A DNA stretch of 33,291 nucleotides from an uncultured Alphaproteobacteria bacterium (GCA_902537235.1 CACBAO010000020.1:1-33291); one strand, 5' to 3'; numbered from the stretch's first letter, positions 7,105 to 15,348 are shown. Program-made: numbers and translations. Notes: generated from the letters alone by a model not told the origin.

Positions 7105-8257
7105 AATTTAACTCACTGGTTATATAGCTCTCTAAATGGCTGAACAAGACGTCAGGTTCAGATAGCGCCAAGGAACCAAGTATAGTCTTAGACCCAGTTA
7201 AAAATCCAATTTTAACATTTTTATCTGCTAGAACACATAATTCTCTTGGGAAAATTTGACATTCATCAACCTTAGTAAAGGCAGCTATTGGATTAAAATC
7301 TTCATATTTGTTAATTTGATAGTTTATTAGCTCTTTGCTGCTACCTGAAGGAAGGCAAAGAATGGTAGCGACACGTGTTGCTCCTAATTGATTTCTTACA
7401 TTTTCGATTAAATATCTACCTTCCTCTGCGATTAAAGATATATCAACAATCTTTTGACCTGTACAGACGTCTGCAAAACTTCTGCAATTTTCATCAAGTT
7501 TGTAGTTAAGTTTCTGTAAATTTAGCAACTTTGAGTAATATGCTAGGTCGTCTTGTCCGTTCACTAGTTCGCTTTCAGCAGATACCAGAGTTGGTTTTTC
7601 CCTTCGTTTTTCGTCCATTATTCTAGCAGCAATTTTAGCAGATAAAGTTGTTTTTCCTGCACCACTTGGGCCCGCTATAAATATCACTTCAGATTTAAAA
7701 ATGTCTTCAATTTCTTCACACGCAATTTTATTTGAGAAGGCCTTTAAAAAAGCACTATGCCCTCTGTCGAGCTTCAATCCATGATAAGCTGGTTTTAAAG
7801 ATGAAACTATTGTTGGAGTAAATTCCAATTGTCGAAGCTTAAGCGATAAGTCATTTCCTGTTTTTTCATTTAATCCCCTTTCATCAGTAATCACCATACC
7901 TGATAGCATATTCTGCAAATGATTTATTTGTTCTCTAACCTTTACCATCTCAGAAGACTGGCTTTGATTAATTGAACTAGTTCTAGCATTTTTAATTTCC
8001 AAGTCGCTTGTCTCTCTATTATAAATCCGATTTCTTTGTTTCTCTCTTAAGGAATCTATTTTTGAGTGTAGGACGTCTGAAAAGTTACCTTTTGTATCTT
8101 TTTGTTTCTCCCGGTTTGAAAAGTTATTTGTTGCTTCAATTTCCACCTTATTTCCTTTTTTTGATGTAGAAATTATCAGTGCATCAGGTCCCAGTTTTTT
8201 AACAACTTCTTCCATAGCACTCGCACTATCAGATGCTAGAAACTTGTATGTAGTCAT
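7097..8257 (-). CDS. flhF: FlhF, SRP-type GTPase (diverged), flagellar placement
   Basis: The 386-residue product begins MTTYKFLASDSASAMEEVVK followed by KLGPDALIIST, the typical FlhF B-domain opening. A variable charged linker leads to the NG domain. The P-loop is FIAGPSGAGKTTLSAKIAAR at about residue 190, and the base-recognition motif is FTKVDE near residue 327. The start ATG at 8257 is behind GGAGAA; an in-frame TTG at 8269 is less likely. FlhF is a membrane-associated GTPase that recruits early flagellar parts to the pole. The expected DTYR, DTAGR and GQ-x-VPDD motifs of SRP GTPases are not recognisable: their places read SAESELVNGQDDL, VDISLIAEEGR and TGSKTILGSLAL. It sits 26 bases after flhA. 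Confidence 0.92.
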   Translation of the reverse strand: MTTYKFLASDSASAMEEVVKKLGPDALIISTSKKGNKVEIEATNNFSNREKQKDTKGNFSDVLHSKIDSLREKQRNRIYNRETSDLEIKNARTSSINQSQSSEMVKVREQINHLQNMLSGMVITDERGLNEKTGNDLSLKLRQLEFTPTIVSSLKPAYHGLKLDRGHSAFLKAFSNKIACEEIEDIFKSEVIFIAGPSGAGKTTLSAKIAARIMDEKRREKPTLVSAESELVNGQDDLAYYSKLLNLQKLNYKLDENCRSFADVCTGQKIVDISLIAEEGRYLIENVRNQLGATRVATILCLPSGSSKELINYQINKYEDFNPIAAFTKVDECQIFPRELCVLADKNVKIGFLTGSKTILGSLALSEPDVLFSHLESYITSELNYE

Positions 8258-8282
8258 TTTCTTCTCCAATATTTATAGTTCA

Positions 8283-10382
8283 TTAGGACCCCCCATCTAT
8301 AGTTGCGACAACATTTACTTTTCTATTATCTGGTAATTCTGTAAAAGACAGGACAATCAAATCCTCTACATGCTGGCGTATTATCCCTGATATTTGTTTT
8401 CGAATATTAGGTGAAACTACGAGTACTGCGGTGTTACCCTCGGAAACAAGTTTCTGATTTAGATCAGAAATATTAGAAATCAGTTTTGTTGCCAATTCAT
8501 TATCTAAAACCAAACCTTCTTCTCCATTTTGTTTTGCCATCTTTATGAGCATATGTTCGAGCTCTGAGTTAAAGGTAATAACCGGCAATGCTTTATTCAA
8601 AGGAGCTACTTGTTGAATTAATAGGCCTGCCAAATTTGGTCTAATTGCTTCAGCTGTTTCAATCACACTTAAATTTTTTCCTACTAATCCTGCTAAAGAC
8701 TCTAAAATAATTCGCAGATCACTTATAGGTACTCTTTCAGAAAGTAATTCTCGTAAAACACCAGTAAGATTGTGCAGAGGCACAAGTTTTGGAACTAGTG
8801 ACTCAACAAGACTGGGTGCAGTTTGGGAAAGATTATCTAAAAGCGTTTGAACATCATCCTGTCCAATAAGCTTACCCGAATGCTTATAAAATATCTGGCT
8901 TAAATGTGTAGCTAAAACAGACTCAGGTGCTACAACGACATATCCTTTTTCTTCGGCTTCATTTTGCTGGGAAGGTAGAACCCAAGTTGCGTCCATCCCA
9001 AATGAAGGATCCTTGACTTCAATTCCATCTAGTTTAATGTTTGTGTCATCACCAGGAATAGCCAATTTTCTATCAGGATAAATTACATCGTCACCAACTA
9101 TTGTTTGTCCTATTCTAATCCTGTATTGGTTTGATGATAAAGTTAAATCATCCCGAATTCTGACCGCGGGTATTATGAAACCTAGAGCTTTTGAAACTTG
9201 CTTCCTTATACCTGTAATTCGTTCAACCAAAGGGCCTCCTGTATCATCATCTACCATCTCTACCAGGCCATATCCCAATTGAACTGATACCGGTGAGTAG
9301 TCTGTCACATCTTCTAATTTAAGCTGATCTCCATCGCTATCCTCTTGGATATTATCAACTTCTTTTTGATCTTCTGATTTAGTTTCTCTCTTTCTTTCGA
9401 CTCGACGAGCAAGAAACCCTGCTGTGGCTGCAACTATTGATGATGCTATAAAGAGGAGGTTTGGCATTCCTGGAACAAAACCTATAAGTAGTAAAACAGC
9501 AGATACTGGAATCCAAGCTCTAGATATACTAAGCTGATCACCGATGTGAGATGCCATATCTTGCTTAGAGGAAACACGAGTTACAATGATTGCTGTTGAA
9601 ATTGCCAATAGTAGGGAAGGTATTTGAGCAACCAGACCATCCCCTATTGATAGAAGAATATATGTCTCAGCCGCAGTAGAAACAGGCAAGTCATATTGAC
9701 TTATTCCAATAATCAATCCACCTATAATATTTATAGCTAGTATTAAAATAGAAGCGATTGCGTCTCCTTTCACAAACTTTGATGCTCCGTCCATTGATCC
9801 ATAGAAATCGGCTTCTTGTGCTATTTCTTCTCGCCTACTAGTGGCCTCTTCTGCAGTTAAAACTCCAGCATTTAAATCCGCGTCAATAGCCATTTGCTTG
9901 CCTGGCATTGCATCTAATGTAAACCGAGCTGAAACCTCAGAAACTCTTCCTGCACCTTTTGTTATCACAACGAGGTTTATGATAACTAAAATTATGAAAA
10001 CAAAAATACCCACAGCGTAATTACCTGAAACAATGAAATTACCAAAGGCTTCAATTATTTGACCAGCAGCATCACTTCCAGTATGTCCTTGACCCAAAAC
10101 AACTCTTGTCGAAGCAACATTTAATGCTAATCTCAAGACCGTTGCAATTAATAGCAGATTTGGGAAACTCGAAAAGTCAAGCGGTCTAAAGGTATGCATG
10201 GCTACCATCAAGATAACTAAAGATATTAAGATGTTAGAAACGAAAAAAACATCTAGCAAAAAGACCGGAAGAGGTAATACCATCATAGCAACAAGCGCTA
10301 TAATACCCAATGGTAAGATACCGGCTCTTACAATATCTGAAAAACTCCCAGAAAATGATGTACTGTTTTTTGTCAATTCCAT
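8283..10382 (-). CDS. flhA: FlhA, flagellar type III export gate protein
   Basis: The 699-residue length is standard for the family. The first 330 or so residues hold about eight membrane segments, with the FHIPEP family signature on a cytoplasmic loop: RFTLDAMPGKQMAIDADLNA, then EADFYGSMDGASKFVKGDAI. A charged linker (around residue 330-365, KRETKSEDQKEV) leads to the large cytoplasmic domain that docks chaperone-substrate complexes, including VVAPESVLATHLSQIFYKHS and the C-terminal VVATIDGG-type end. FlhA forms the nonameric ring of the export apparatus. A GGAG lies 11 bases upstream of the ATG, and a sigma-54 promoter lies 118 bases upstream. It heads the minus-strand regulatory operon; flhB and the fli export genes are not in the window. 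Confidence 0.98.
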   Translation of the reverse strand: MELTKNSTSFSGSFSDIVRAGILPLGIIALVAMMVLPLPVFLLDVFFVSNILISLVILMVAMHTFRPLDFSSFPNLLLIATVLRLALNVASTRVVLGQGHTGSDAAGQIIEAFGNFIVSGNYAVGIFVFIILVIINLVVITKGAGRVSEVSARFTLDAMPGKQMAIDADLNAGVLTAEEATSRREEIAQEADFYGSMDGASKFVKGDAIASILILAINIIGGLIIGISQYDLPVSTAAETYILLSIGDGLVAQIPSLLLAISTAIIVTRVSSKQDMASHIGDQLSISRAWIPVSAVLLLIGFVPGMPNLLFIASSIVAATAGFLARRVERKRETKSEDQKEVDNIQEDSDGDQLKLEDVTDYSPVSVQLGYGLVEMVDDDTGGPLVERITGIRKQVSKALGFIIPAVRIRDDLTLSSNQYRIRIGQTIVGDDVIYPDRKLAIPGDDTNIKLDGIEVKDPSFGMDATWVLPSQQNEAEEKGYVVVAPESVLATHLSQIFYKHSGKLIGQDDVQTLLDNLSQTAPSLVESLVPKLVPLHNLTGVLRELLSERVPISDLRIILESLAGLVGKNLSVIETAEAIRPNLAGLLIQQVAPLNKALPVITFNSELEHMLIKMAKQNGEEGLVLDNELATKLISNISDLNQKLVSEGNTAVLVVSPNIRKQISGIIRQHVEDLIVLSFTELPDNRKVNVVATIDGGS

Positions 10383-10500
10383 GACTACTGTTTCTCCGTG
10401 TCAAAAATAAGTCATTCTTTCTAATAGCGTTAAAAACTTACTCATAAAATACATCGAAAAACCTTTTTACCCGACTTTAAGACTTTCGATTTAAGAAAGA

Positions 10501-10516
10501 AGCAACAATCATGCCA
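10501..10516 (-). promoter_or_regulatory. Sigma-54 promoter for flhA operon
   Basis: On the minus strand this reads TGGCATGATTGTTGCT, with GG and GC 12 bases apart, close to the consensus. It points at flhA, whose start is 118 bases away. It lies only 35 bases from an oppositely oriented site, so both probably share upstream activator binding. Confidence 0.8.
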
Positions 10517-10551
10517 CTTATCATTTCAAAAAAGACAAAGAATGAGCAATC

Positions 10552-10567
10552 TGGCATAAAAAATGCA
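10552..10567 (+). promoter_or_regulatory. Sigma-54 promoter for flgP-flgT operon
   Basis: TGGCATAAAAAATGCA has GG and GC correctly spaced. It ends 36 bases before the flgP ATG. The region from 10383 to 10603 holds no gene: it contains this promoter, its divergent partner, and otherwise AT-rich sequence in which I see no further clear motif. Confidence 0.8.
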
Positions 10568-10603
10568 AATGGCTATTACGCTTTAAAAAGATAGGTGTAT
10601 AAA

Positions 10604-11134
10604 ATGAACAAAGAGAAAATGATAGAAAAGCTAATTCCAGCAGTTGGCCTAGTTTTGTGCTTAGGTGGATGTCAATCTAGTTTTTTGACAGACATGGATG
10701 ACAAAGGCACTACATCAACGTTTAATGTTTTAAGTAATAAAGGTGAAGATGCGGCTCATCTTGCTGCTATAAATGAAGTATTAGATGCATCAGTAGATAA
10801 TGTACCTACAATAAGTGCTATGGGCTATGCAGTAGTATCTTCACAGCCAGGACGTTCTGCCAATCAAAAAAGATTAATGGCCATTAGGTCTGCAAGAATG
10901 GCTGCGATGCGCGATCTTGCAGAACAAATTCATGGTCTAAAAGTTGAGGGTAATACCACTGTAATTGATTTGATGGTACAAAATGACACCTTCAGAGGCA
11001 TTGTCTCCGGTACAATAAGAGGAGCAAGAACAGTTCGGATCAATCCCACAGGCACTGATACCTATGAGGTACTTTTGGAAATAGATAAGGATACGCTTAG
11101 CTACTTGCTTCGACAGGCACGTAGTGTTGCATAA
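10604..11134 (+). CDS. flgP: FlgP-like outer-membrane lipoprotein (LPP20 family)
   Basis: From the ATG at 10604 the protein is 176 residues. It has a lipoprotein signal peptide ending LVLCLGGCQSS (lipobox LGGC). The LPP20/FlgP-type domain follows: AMGYAVVSSQPGRSANQKRL, then MAIRSARMAAMRDLAEQIHG and a closing strand region TDTYEVLLEIDKDTLSYLL. FlgP forms an outer-membrane-associated ring or basal disk around the flagellar motor in Vibrio and Campylobacter. The neighbouring flgT supports this role. An in-frame GTG start at 10595 is possible, but ATG with the upstream AGATAGG is preferred. It is the first gene after the sigma-54 site. Confidence 0.88.
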   Translation: MNKEKMIEKLIPAVGLVLCLGGCQSSFLTDMDDKGTTSTFNVLSNKGEDAAHLAAINEVLDASVDNVPTISAMGYAVVSSQPGRSANQKRLMAIRSARMAAMRDLAEQIHGLKVEGNTTVIDLMVQNDTFRGIVSGTIRGARTVRINPTGTDTYEVLLEIDKDTLSYLLRQARSVA

Positions 11135-11152
11135 ACAAGATAAGTTTTCATT

Positions 11153-12289
11153 ATGAGATCATTAGTTATTTGCTTAGTATTTATTGGTTCGTTTATTTCT
11201 TATGGTACAATTAGTGTAGCATTCGCTAAAGATACTCTTAGATTCATAGAGACTACTGGGCGTGCGGTTATTGAAGATGATGAAACCATTGATATCTCTC
11301 GCCGTAGAGCACTTGAAGACGCATTATATTTGGCAGCACTTCATGGGGGTGCAAAAATAAACGGATTTTCAGCCGTAAATACCGATACGTCTATTCAGGA
11401 AAACCTGGTTGTGCAACCCTCAAGTCAAATACTTGACTATACTATCATTTCGGAAAAGAAAACAGATTCACATTTTATGATCAAAATAAGATCTGCGGTT
11501 GGAAAACTAAAAGTGAAAAGTTGCAAAAATAAAGGGTTGAAAAGCTTATCTATTTATAAGCCGATCATTAATGTTGATCCTTCTGCACCATTTTGGGCTA
11601 ATTCACTGGCTGATGAATTAACCAATAGTATCATGAACTTTTTAAAATCTGAAAAAGATGTTAATCTCACGGACAATTCTTATGTTGCACTTGATCGAAC
11701 ACAACTGCTAACTACCAATGATGATTATGACTATATCTCTCTTACTTCGGGACGGCAAAAGACACAATATGGGGATTACGCAGCAGTATTATCAATATCA
11801 ATTGCTTACAAAGAGAAGTTGGTTGGCTTCACTAAATTTGACTCTCTCATAATAACTTTTACTTCCGATATCTACGACGGGGAGACCTACTCATTTTCTT
11901 TTTCAGAAACTAAATCTATCGAAGCATTATTTTCTTCAAGTGGGCCATGGAGGACTATCAATTTACTATTGAGAACAAATAGAGAAAATATTATTGAGCC
12001 CATTCTAGCCTCGGCTAAAGAGCATTCCGAAGACGTTATAAATAATCTCACTTGCAAAAAAATCAATAGCATTATTACTGTGAAAAATGGAAGAATAGAG
12101 GTGCCTCTCGGCAAAAGACATGGGATTAAGTCATCTGCATTGGCTGTGACCAAAGGTGAACAAACTCCTTTCAATGTTTTGAGGGTGGAACAGGTTTCAG
12201 AAAGCAAATCGGTGTTGGTACCACTTAATAACGCGTTAGAATTTAGCAAACTGAATGGAAAATCAATTCAATTTTTGGATAATATGTGA
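11153..12289 (+). CDS. flgT: Flagellar assembly protein T, FlgT (H-ring)
   Basis: The 378-residue protein has a signal peptide (MRSLVICLVFIGSFISYGTI, cleaved near AFA), then a FlgT N-terminal domain with the recognisable TTGRAVIEDDETIDISRRRA and LEDALYLAALHGGAKINGF segments. A middle domain and a C-terminal domain (KNGRIEVPLGKRHGIKSSAL) follow. FlgT builds the H ring outside the L and P rings of the basal body of sheathed or polar flagella and helps assemble the stator-associated rings. The gap from flgP is 18 bases. The TGA stop overlaps the ATG of the next gene (TGATG region), showing coupling. Confidence 0.88.
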   Translation: MRSLVICLVFIGSFISYGTISVAFAKDTLRFIETTGRAVIEDDETIDISRRRALEDALYLAALHGGAKINGFSAVNTDTSIQENLVVQPSSQILDYTIISEKKTDSHFMIKIRSAVGKLKVKSCKNKGLKSLSIYKPIINVDPSAPFWANSLADELTNSIMNFLKSEKDVNLTDNSYVALDRTQLLTTNDDYDYISLTSGRQKTQYGDYAAVLSISIAYKEKLVGFTKFDSLIITFTSDIYDGETYSFSFSETKSIEALFSSSGPWRTINLLLRTNRENIIEPILASAKEHSEDVINNLTCKKINSIITVKNGRIEVPLGKRHGIKSSALAVTKGEQTPFNVLRVEQVSESKSVLVPLNNALEFSKLNGKSIQFLDNM

Positions 12290-12714
12290 TGTTAAGAAAA
12301 TATATTTTATTGCCATTTTTTTTAAGCACTTTTTCACTTGTCAATTATTTATACGCCGAGCCATTTGTTGTTCTGCAGTATAATAACGCCTCTGAATTAT
12401 CAGATAGATCAAATGAGTTTGCTCAAAACCCCGATTATTCAGACAAACACAAAATTGTGCCTGGAGAGAGCTTAAATTTAATAATCGAAAAATACTATGA
12501 CGGAAGTGGATTGAATACATACTTTTTACAACTCGCTATAGTATCATTAAACAAGCATGCGTTTAGAAATAGGAACATTAATTATATGATTGCAGATAAG
12601 ACCCTTCATCTTCCAAGTATAAACCAAATTACGAAACTCATGAAGGGTATCGATTTTAAATTAGATGAAGAAGTAAATTACGAGCAAAATAAAATTTACT
12701 ATTTTGGAGGATAA
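12289..12714 (+). CDS. Exported LysM-like (FimV-type) protein
   Basis: The 141-residue protein (ATG at 12289, which overlaps the flgT stop) has a signal peptide ending near LVNYLYAEP. A LysM/FimV-like peptidoglycan-binding region follows: HKIVPGESLNLIIEKYYDGS, then YFLQLAIVSLNKHAFRNRNI and DKTLHLPSINQI, resembling the pattern 'V-x-x-G-(D/E)-(S/T)-L... I...N...I... G... L-x-(I/L)-P'. By location it probably binds peptidoglycan in the periplasm near the H/P ring region. I do not assign a flagellar gene name; it is not clearly FlgO. It ends one base before flgA begins. Confidence 0.75.
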   Translation: MLRKYILLPFFLSTFSLVNYLYAEPFVVLQYNNASELSDRSNEFAQNPDYSDKHKIVPGESLNLIIEKYYDGSGLNTYFLQLAIVSLNKHAFRNRNINYMIADKTLHLPSINQITKLMKGIDFKLDEEVNYEQNKIYYFGG

Positions 12715-12715
12715 G

Positions 12716-13462
12716 GTGGTAGCTTTAAGGATATTAATCCCAGTAGTAATTTGGTGCGGGTTGAGCACTCAAAGTGTAGCATCACAGGAAACAATCTCTG
12801 GTTCAAATTTAGCTGACTTAGTGATCCAGCGATTAAACGAAGAAGGTTTAAGTGCTCAACCCGTTATAAGAAGCGATAGAATTTTTTACGGGTGTCGAAG
12901 CGACAACATTATTATCTCGAAAAGATTTAAATCTTGGAAAACAGTTAAACTTACTTGCAGGGGTAATGAATTATGGAGCTATTCATTTAGAAGTAAAATA
13001 GAAATAGAGGCGTCGGTTCCAATAAAAAAACCTGAAGAACTTCCAAAGATACCAAAGGATAGGATTCCAAACAGTACAAAAAAAGTGTTCGTAATGAAAC
13101 ATTCAAAATTCAAAGGAGATATGATTGAAAAGTCAGATTTAGTTTTGTCCGAGAAGAAAAAAACTGTCTCTAATGGGGCTTTTAACAATTTACAATCTGT
13201 TGTTGGTAAAACGCTAAAAAAAAGCTTAAGAAAAGGGTCTATTTTGAAAGCAATTCATTTAAATCCAGAGTGGCTGGTTTATAAAAACCAGAGGATTATA
13301 ATTGAGCATAGTATTGGCACAATATCAGTTAAAGTAGAAGGAATTGCGCTCAGTAATGGTGCAAAGGGGGATAGGGTACTTGCAAAAAATATCTCAAGTA
13401 ACAAAATCATTGAAGGTTTCGTTAAAAGTACAAAAAAAATAACAGTTTTTAATAAAATTTAG
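12716..13462 (+). CDS. flgA: FlgA, P-ring assembly chaperone
   Basis: Using the GTG at 12716, 5 bases behind GGAGG, the protein is 248 residues with a signal peptide (ALRILIPVVIWCGLSTQSVA). The C-terminal half has the SAF/ChapFlgA fold: VFVMKHSKFKGDMIEKSDLV, NLQSVVGKTLKKSLRKGSIL, then QRIIIEHSIGTISVKVEGIA and NGAKGDRVLAKNISSNKIIE and a terminal strand. FlgA is a periplasmic chaperone for FlgI (at 23125-24264) in P-ring assembly. The N-terminal half is less conserved. An in-frame TTG at 12704 is a weaker alternative start. Confidence 0.93.
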   Translation: MVALRILIPVVIWCGLSTQSVASQETISGSNLADLVIQRLNEEGLSAQPVIRSDRIFYGCRSDNIIISKRFKSWKTVKLTCRGNELWSYSFRSKIEIEASVPIKKPEELPKIPKDRIPNSTKKVFVMKHSKFKGDMIEKSDLVLSEKKKTVSNGAFNNLQSVVGKTLKKSLRKGSILKAIHLNPEWLVYKNQRIIIEHSIGTISVKVEGIALSNGAKGDRVLAKNISSNKIIEGFVKSTKKITVFNKI

Positions 13463-13479
13463 TACATTTATGTCGTATA
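13453..13479 (+). promoter_or_regulatory. Possible sigma-28 promoter upstream of flgM
   Basis: TAAAATTT (13453-13460) and GTCGTATA (13472-13479) are 11 bases apart, the spacing of FliA promoters. The -35 half matches 7 of 8 consensus bases but the -10 half only 4 of 8. It lies 20 bases before flgM and its first 10 bases are the 3' end of flgA. This is a candidate only. Confidence 0.35.
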
Positions 13480-13499
13480 TTTGAATAAGGAGAAAAGAG

Positions 13500-13802
13500 A
13501 TGGTCGGATCTATTAAAAATTTTACTGGGCAGAGAGTTGACATGTCCAAGGGAATGACGGAAAGCAGAGTTCAGTCTGAGAAATTAGATGACTCTAGCGC
13601 GTCCACTATTTCTGAATCAAAGGTTGATGCTGTATTGACAAGTAAATCAAGAGAGGCATTGAAAGTTATGGCTGAAAACCCATCAATAAATATGGAAGCT
13701 GTTGAAAGAATAAAACAAAAAATAAAAAATGGTGAATATCCCATAGACTTTGATAAGTTGGCAGATAAACTACTGGAGTCTTATTGGAACTCAGAGTCTT
13801 AA
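13500..13802 (+). CDS. flgM: FlgM, anti-sigma-28 factor
   Basis: The 100-residue protein has a disordered polar N-terminus and the FlgM C-terminal pattern: SSASTISESKVDAVLTSKSR, then INMEAVERIKQKIKNGEYPI and DFDKLADKLLES. FlgM binds FliA region 4 until it is exported through the completed hook-basal body, coupling late-gene expression to assembly. FliA is encoded at 5600-6304. A GGAG lies about 10 bases upstream of the ATG. It is followed by the flgN-like gene. Confidence 0.93.
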   Translation: MVGSIKNFTGQRVDMSKGMTESRVQSEKLDDSSASTISESKVDAVLTSKSREALKVMAENPSINMEAVERIKQKIKNGEYPIDFDKLADKLLESYWNSES

Positions 13803-13830
13803 GAGACTAACTTATTCTAGGCTTTTACAC

Positions 13831-14136
13831 ATGAGTTTACCAACAGCACATAACTATGTAATTGAAAACTTAATTGAAAACTTGGTTTCTATAGAAGAAA
13901 ACTTCCTAAAACCGAAAATTTTAATTAAACTACTAAATAAAACCGAGTCAGCACTAACCGAAATTGTTGAAATCTTGAGCAAAGAAGAGTTGGCACAAGG
14001 ACTCTTAGAAAAAGAAAAAGAAAACATAATTTTAGTTATCGATAAACTAAGCCGACTAGAGAAAACCTCACATGAAAAGTTAAACTGGGCAACACAGTTT
14101 TCAAACTATCTACAAAAAAATATCAGTACAAAATAG
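13831..14136 (+). CDS. flgN: FlgN-like export chaperone
   Basis: From the ATG at 13831 the product is 101 residues, almost wholly helical, with the typical FlgN make-up: a first helix YVIENLIENLVSIEENFLKP, a helix TEIVEILSKEELAQGLLEKE and a helix IILVIDKLSRLEKTSHEKLN. FlgN is the cytoplasmic chaperone for FlgK and FlgL (encoded at 24572-30534). Its position after flgM is the usual one. The upstream in-frame extension to 13750 overlaps flgM and lacks the family's start, so it was not used. The ribosome-binding site before 13831 is weak. Assignment rests on size, composition and context as well as a modest motif match. Confidence 0.75.
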   Translation: MSLPTAHNYVIENLIENLVSIEENFLKPKILIKLLNKTESALTEIVEILSKEELAQGLLEKEKENIILVIDKLSRLEKTSHEKLNWATQFSNYLQKNISTK

Positions 14137-14173
14137 CTTGTTTTGAGCAAATAATTCAATACAATCTTCATTG

Positions 14174-14605
14174 ATGGATCTTCAAGTTATAATATTAGAT
14201 TATGTTTTAACTGAAAGAGCTGGAATGATGTTATTCTTGATAGCTCTAATTATATTGATTTTTCAACAAAACAAATCACTCACGATAATCGAAAAAGAAC
14301 TTTCAAACGTTGTTGGAAAGATAAATAAGCTTGTTAATAGAAGTGAGGATACGACTTCAGATCTCAGTTCACTTAGCTCGAGAATATCAAATCTTTCGGG
14401 TGCTGTATCGGAGGCTAATAATGTGGCAGAAAATACAAAGAAAGAGTTAAATATGCTTGCTGAGGGCATAAATAGCGAAACGATTTTCAATGAAGCGATA
14501 GACCTAGCTAGAAAAGGTAGCTCTGCAGAAGAAATAGTAACTAAAACCAAGCTAAGTAAAGACCAAGCTGAAACAATTGTAAGATTTCATGGCTCTAGAA
14601 CTTAG
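14174..14605 (+). CDS. DUF2802-like single-pass membrane protein
   Basis: The 143-residue protein (ATG at 14174) has one N-terminal membrane segment around residues 17-31 (GMMLFLIALIILIFQQN), then a coiled-coil region with many Ser/Asn residues (LSSLSSRISNLSGAVSEANN). The C-terminal motif NEAIDLARKGSSAEEIVTKT plus SKDQAETIVRFHG matches the pattern 'A-I-x-L-A-R-x-G-(A/S)-x-x-E-E-(L/I)-V ... L-S-x-x-E-A-x-x-(I/L)-V-x-x-H-G' of DUF2802, a family often next to flagellar and chemotaxis genes in gammaproteobacteria. The function is unknown. It faces the convergent acidic-protein gene, with an 81-base gap and no clear terminator. Confidence 0.75.
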   Translation: MDLQVIILDYVLTERAGMMLFLIALIILIFQQNKSLTIIEKELSNVVGKINKLVNRSEDTTSDLSSLSSRISNLSGAVSEANNVAENTKKELNMLAEGINSETIFNEAIDLARKGSSAEEIVTKTKLSKDQAETIVRFHGSRT

Positions 14606-14686
14606 AAGTTTTATAATATTTTTGGGTTTTCGTATATATGTAATGAAACTTAAAGGAATTAGAAATATCTAAGTTTAAATCAAGCT

Positions 14687-15325
14687 CTATTCCGTTTTAT
14701 TCTTAAAATTTACTTGTTCAACAGAACCAGCATCCGCCTCCACTCCGTCAGACGTACTCTCCTCAGAACCAGCATCCGCCTCCATTTTGTTATGGTCTTC
14801 CTCTAAACCTTCTTCAGATTTAAATTGGCGGCTTTCCTCAGTGGATATAAACTCCGCCCTGCCCGACTCTATTAATTTTTCACCATCTTCTCTTTTTACA
14901 TCAATAACTACTCCAGAAGGGAAGCGAACGCCGTTTACTTCGCTAGAATCTACTATTCTCAATCGCATCCACGACATGTTATTACCAATTGCTTCTGGAT
15001 CCTTAACATCTGAGACCTCAGCCAAAGTATTATCCAAATCAAACCCACCTTGTTTATTTGATAATTCATCAAGTTGGTCTGCCATAGTGTTTCCAGCTAA
15101 TAAAGCAAGTCTTTTTCTCAAAATATAAACCCTAGCTGCCATCGCGCTAAGCCTTGATAGGCTATCCTTCTCACCCTCTATAACAGCTTTATAAAAAGTA
15201 ATTTGTTCTTCAAAGCTTTTGTCAGAATATTTTACTAACAGCTCATCTCTTGCTCTCAATATTACTGGGTCCAAGGGAACCGGATCGCTTTGATCGAAAT
15301 TAATTGGTGTTCCTGAGGAAGTCAT
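14687..15325 (-). CDS. Hypothetical acidic protein inside the flagellar locus
   Basis: Not recognised. The start chosen is the ATG at 15325, with AAAGGA a few bases upstream; the upstream in-frame TTG at 15346 is less likely. The 212-residue protein has no signal peptide or membrane segment. Its first half is helical (ARDELLVKYSDKSFEEQITF, RLSAMAARVYILRKRLALLA). A short central beta-rich segment follows (MSWMRLRIVDSSEVNGVRFP, SGVVIDVKREDGEKLIESGR). The C-terminal 45 residues are low-complexity and acidic, with a duplicated EADAG-S motif. It is the only minus-strand gene between 10604 and 32733, and the flgB sigma-54 site lies just upstream of its start, facing away. Confidence 0.75.
   Translation of the reverse strand: MTSSGTPINFDQSDPVPLDPVILRARDELLVKYSDKSFEEQITFYKAVIEGEKDSLSRLSAMAARVYILRKRLALLAGNTMADQLDELSNKQGGFDLDNTLAEVSDVKDPEAIGNNMSWMRLRIVDSSEVNGVRFPSGVVIDVKREDGEKLIESGRAEFISTEESRQFKSEEGLEEDHNKMEADAGSEESTSDGVEADAGSVEQVNFKNKTE
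14722..14784. repeat. 21-bp direct repeat in acidic tail
   Basis: The same 21 bases occur at 14722-14742 and 14764-14784, 42 bases apart, in frame, and encode the repeated (M/V)EADAGS segment of the minus-strand acidic protein. It looks like recent tandem duplication in a low-complexity tail. Confidence 0.85.
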
Positions 15326-15348
15326 TTTTTTTCCTTTATTTATCAAGT

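Noticed and set aside
13991-14010. TTGGCACAAGGACTCTT as a sigma-54 site
   Set aside because: The -24 half is good, but there is no GC at the required -12 position, and it lies within the flgN-like gene.
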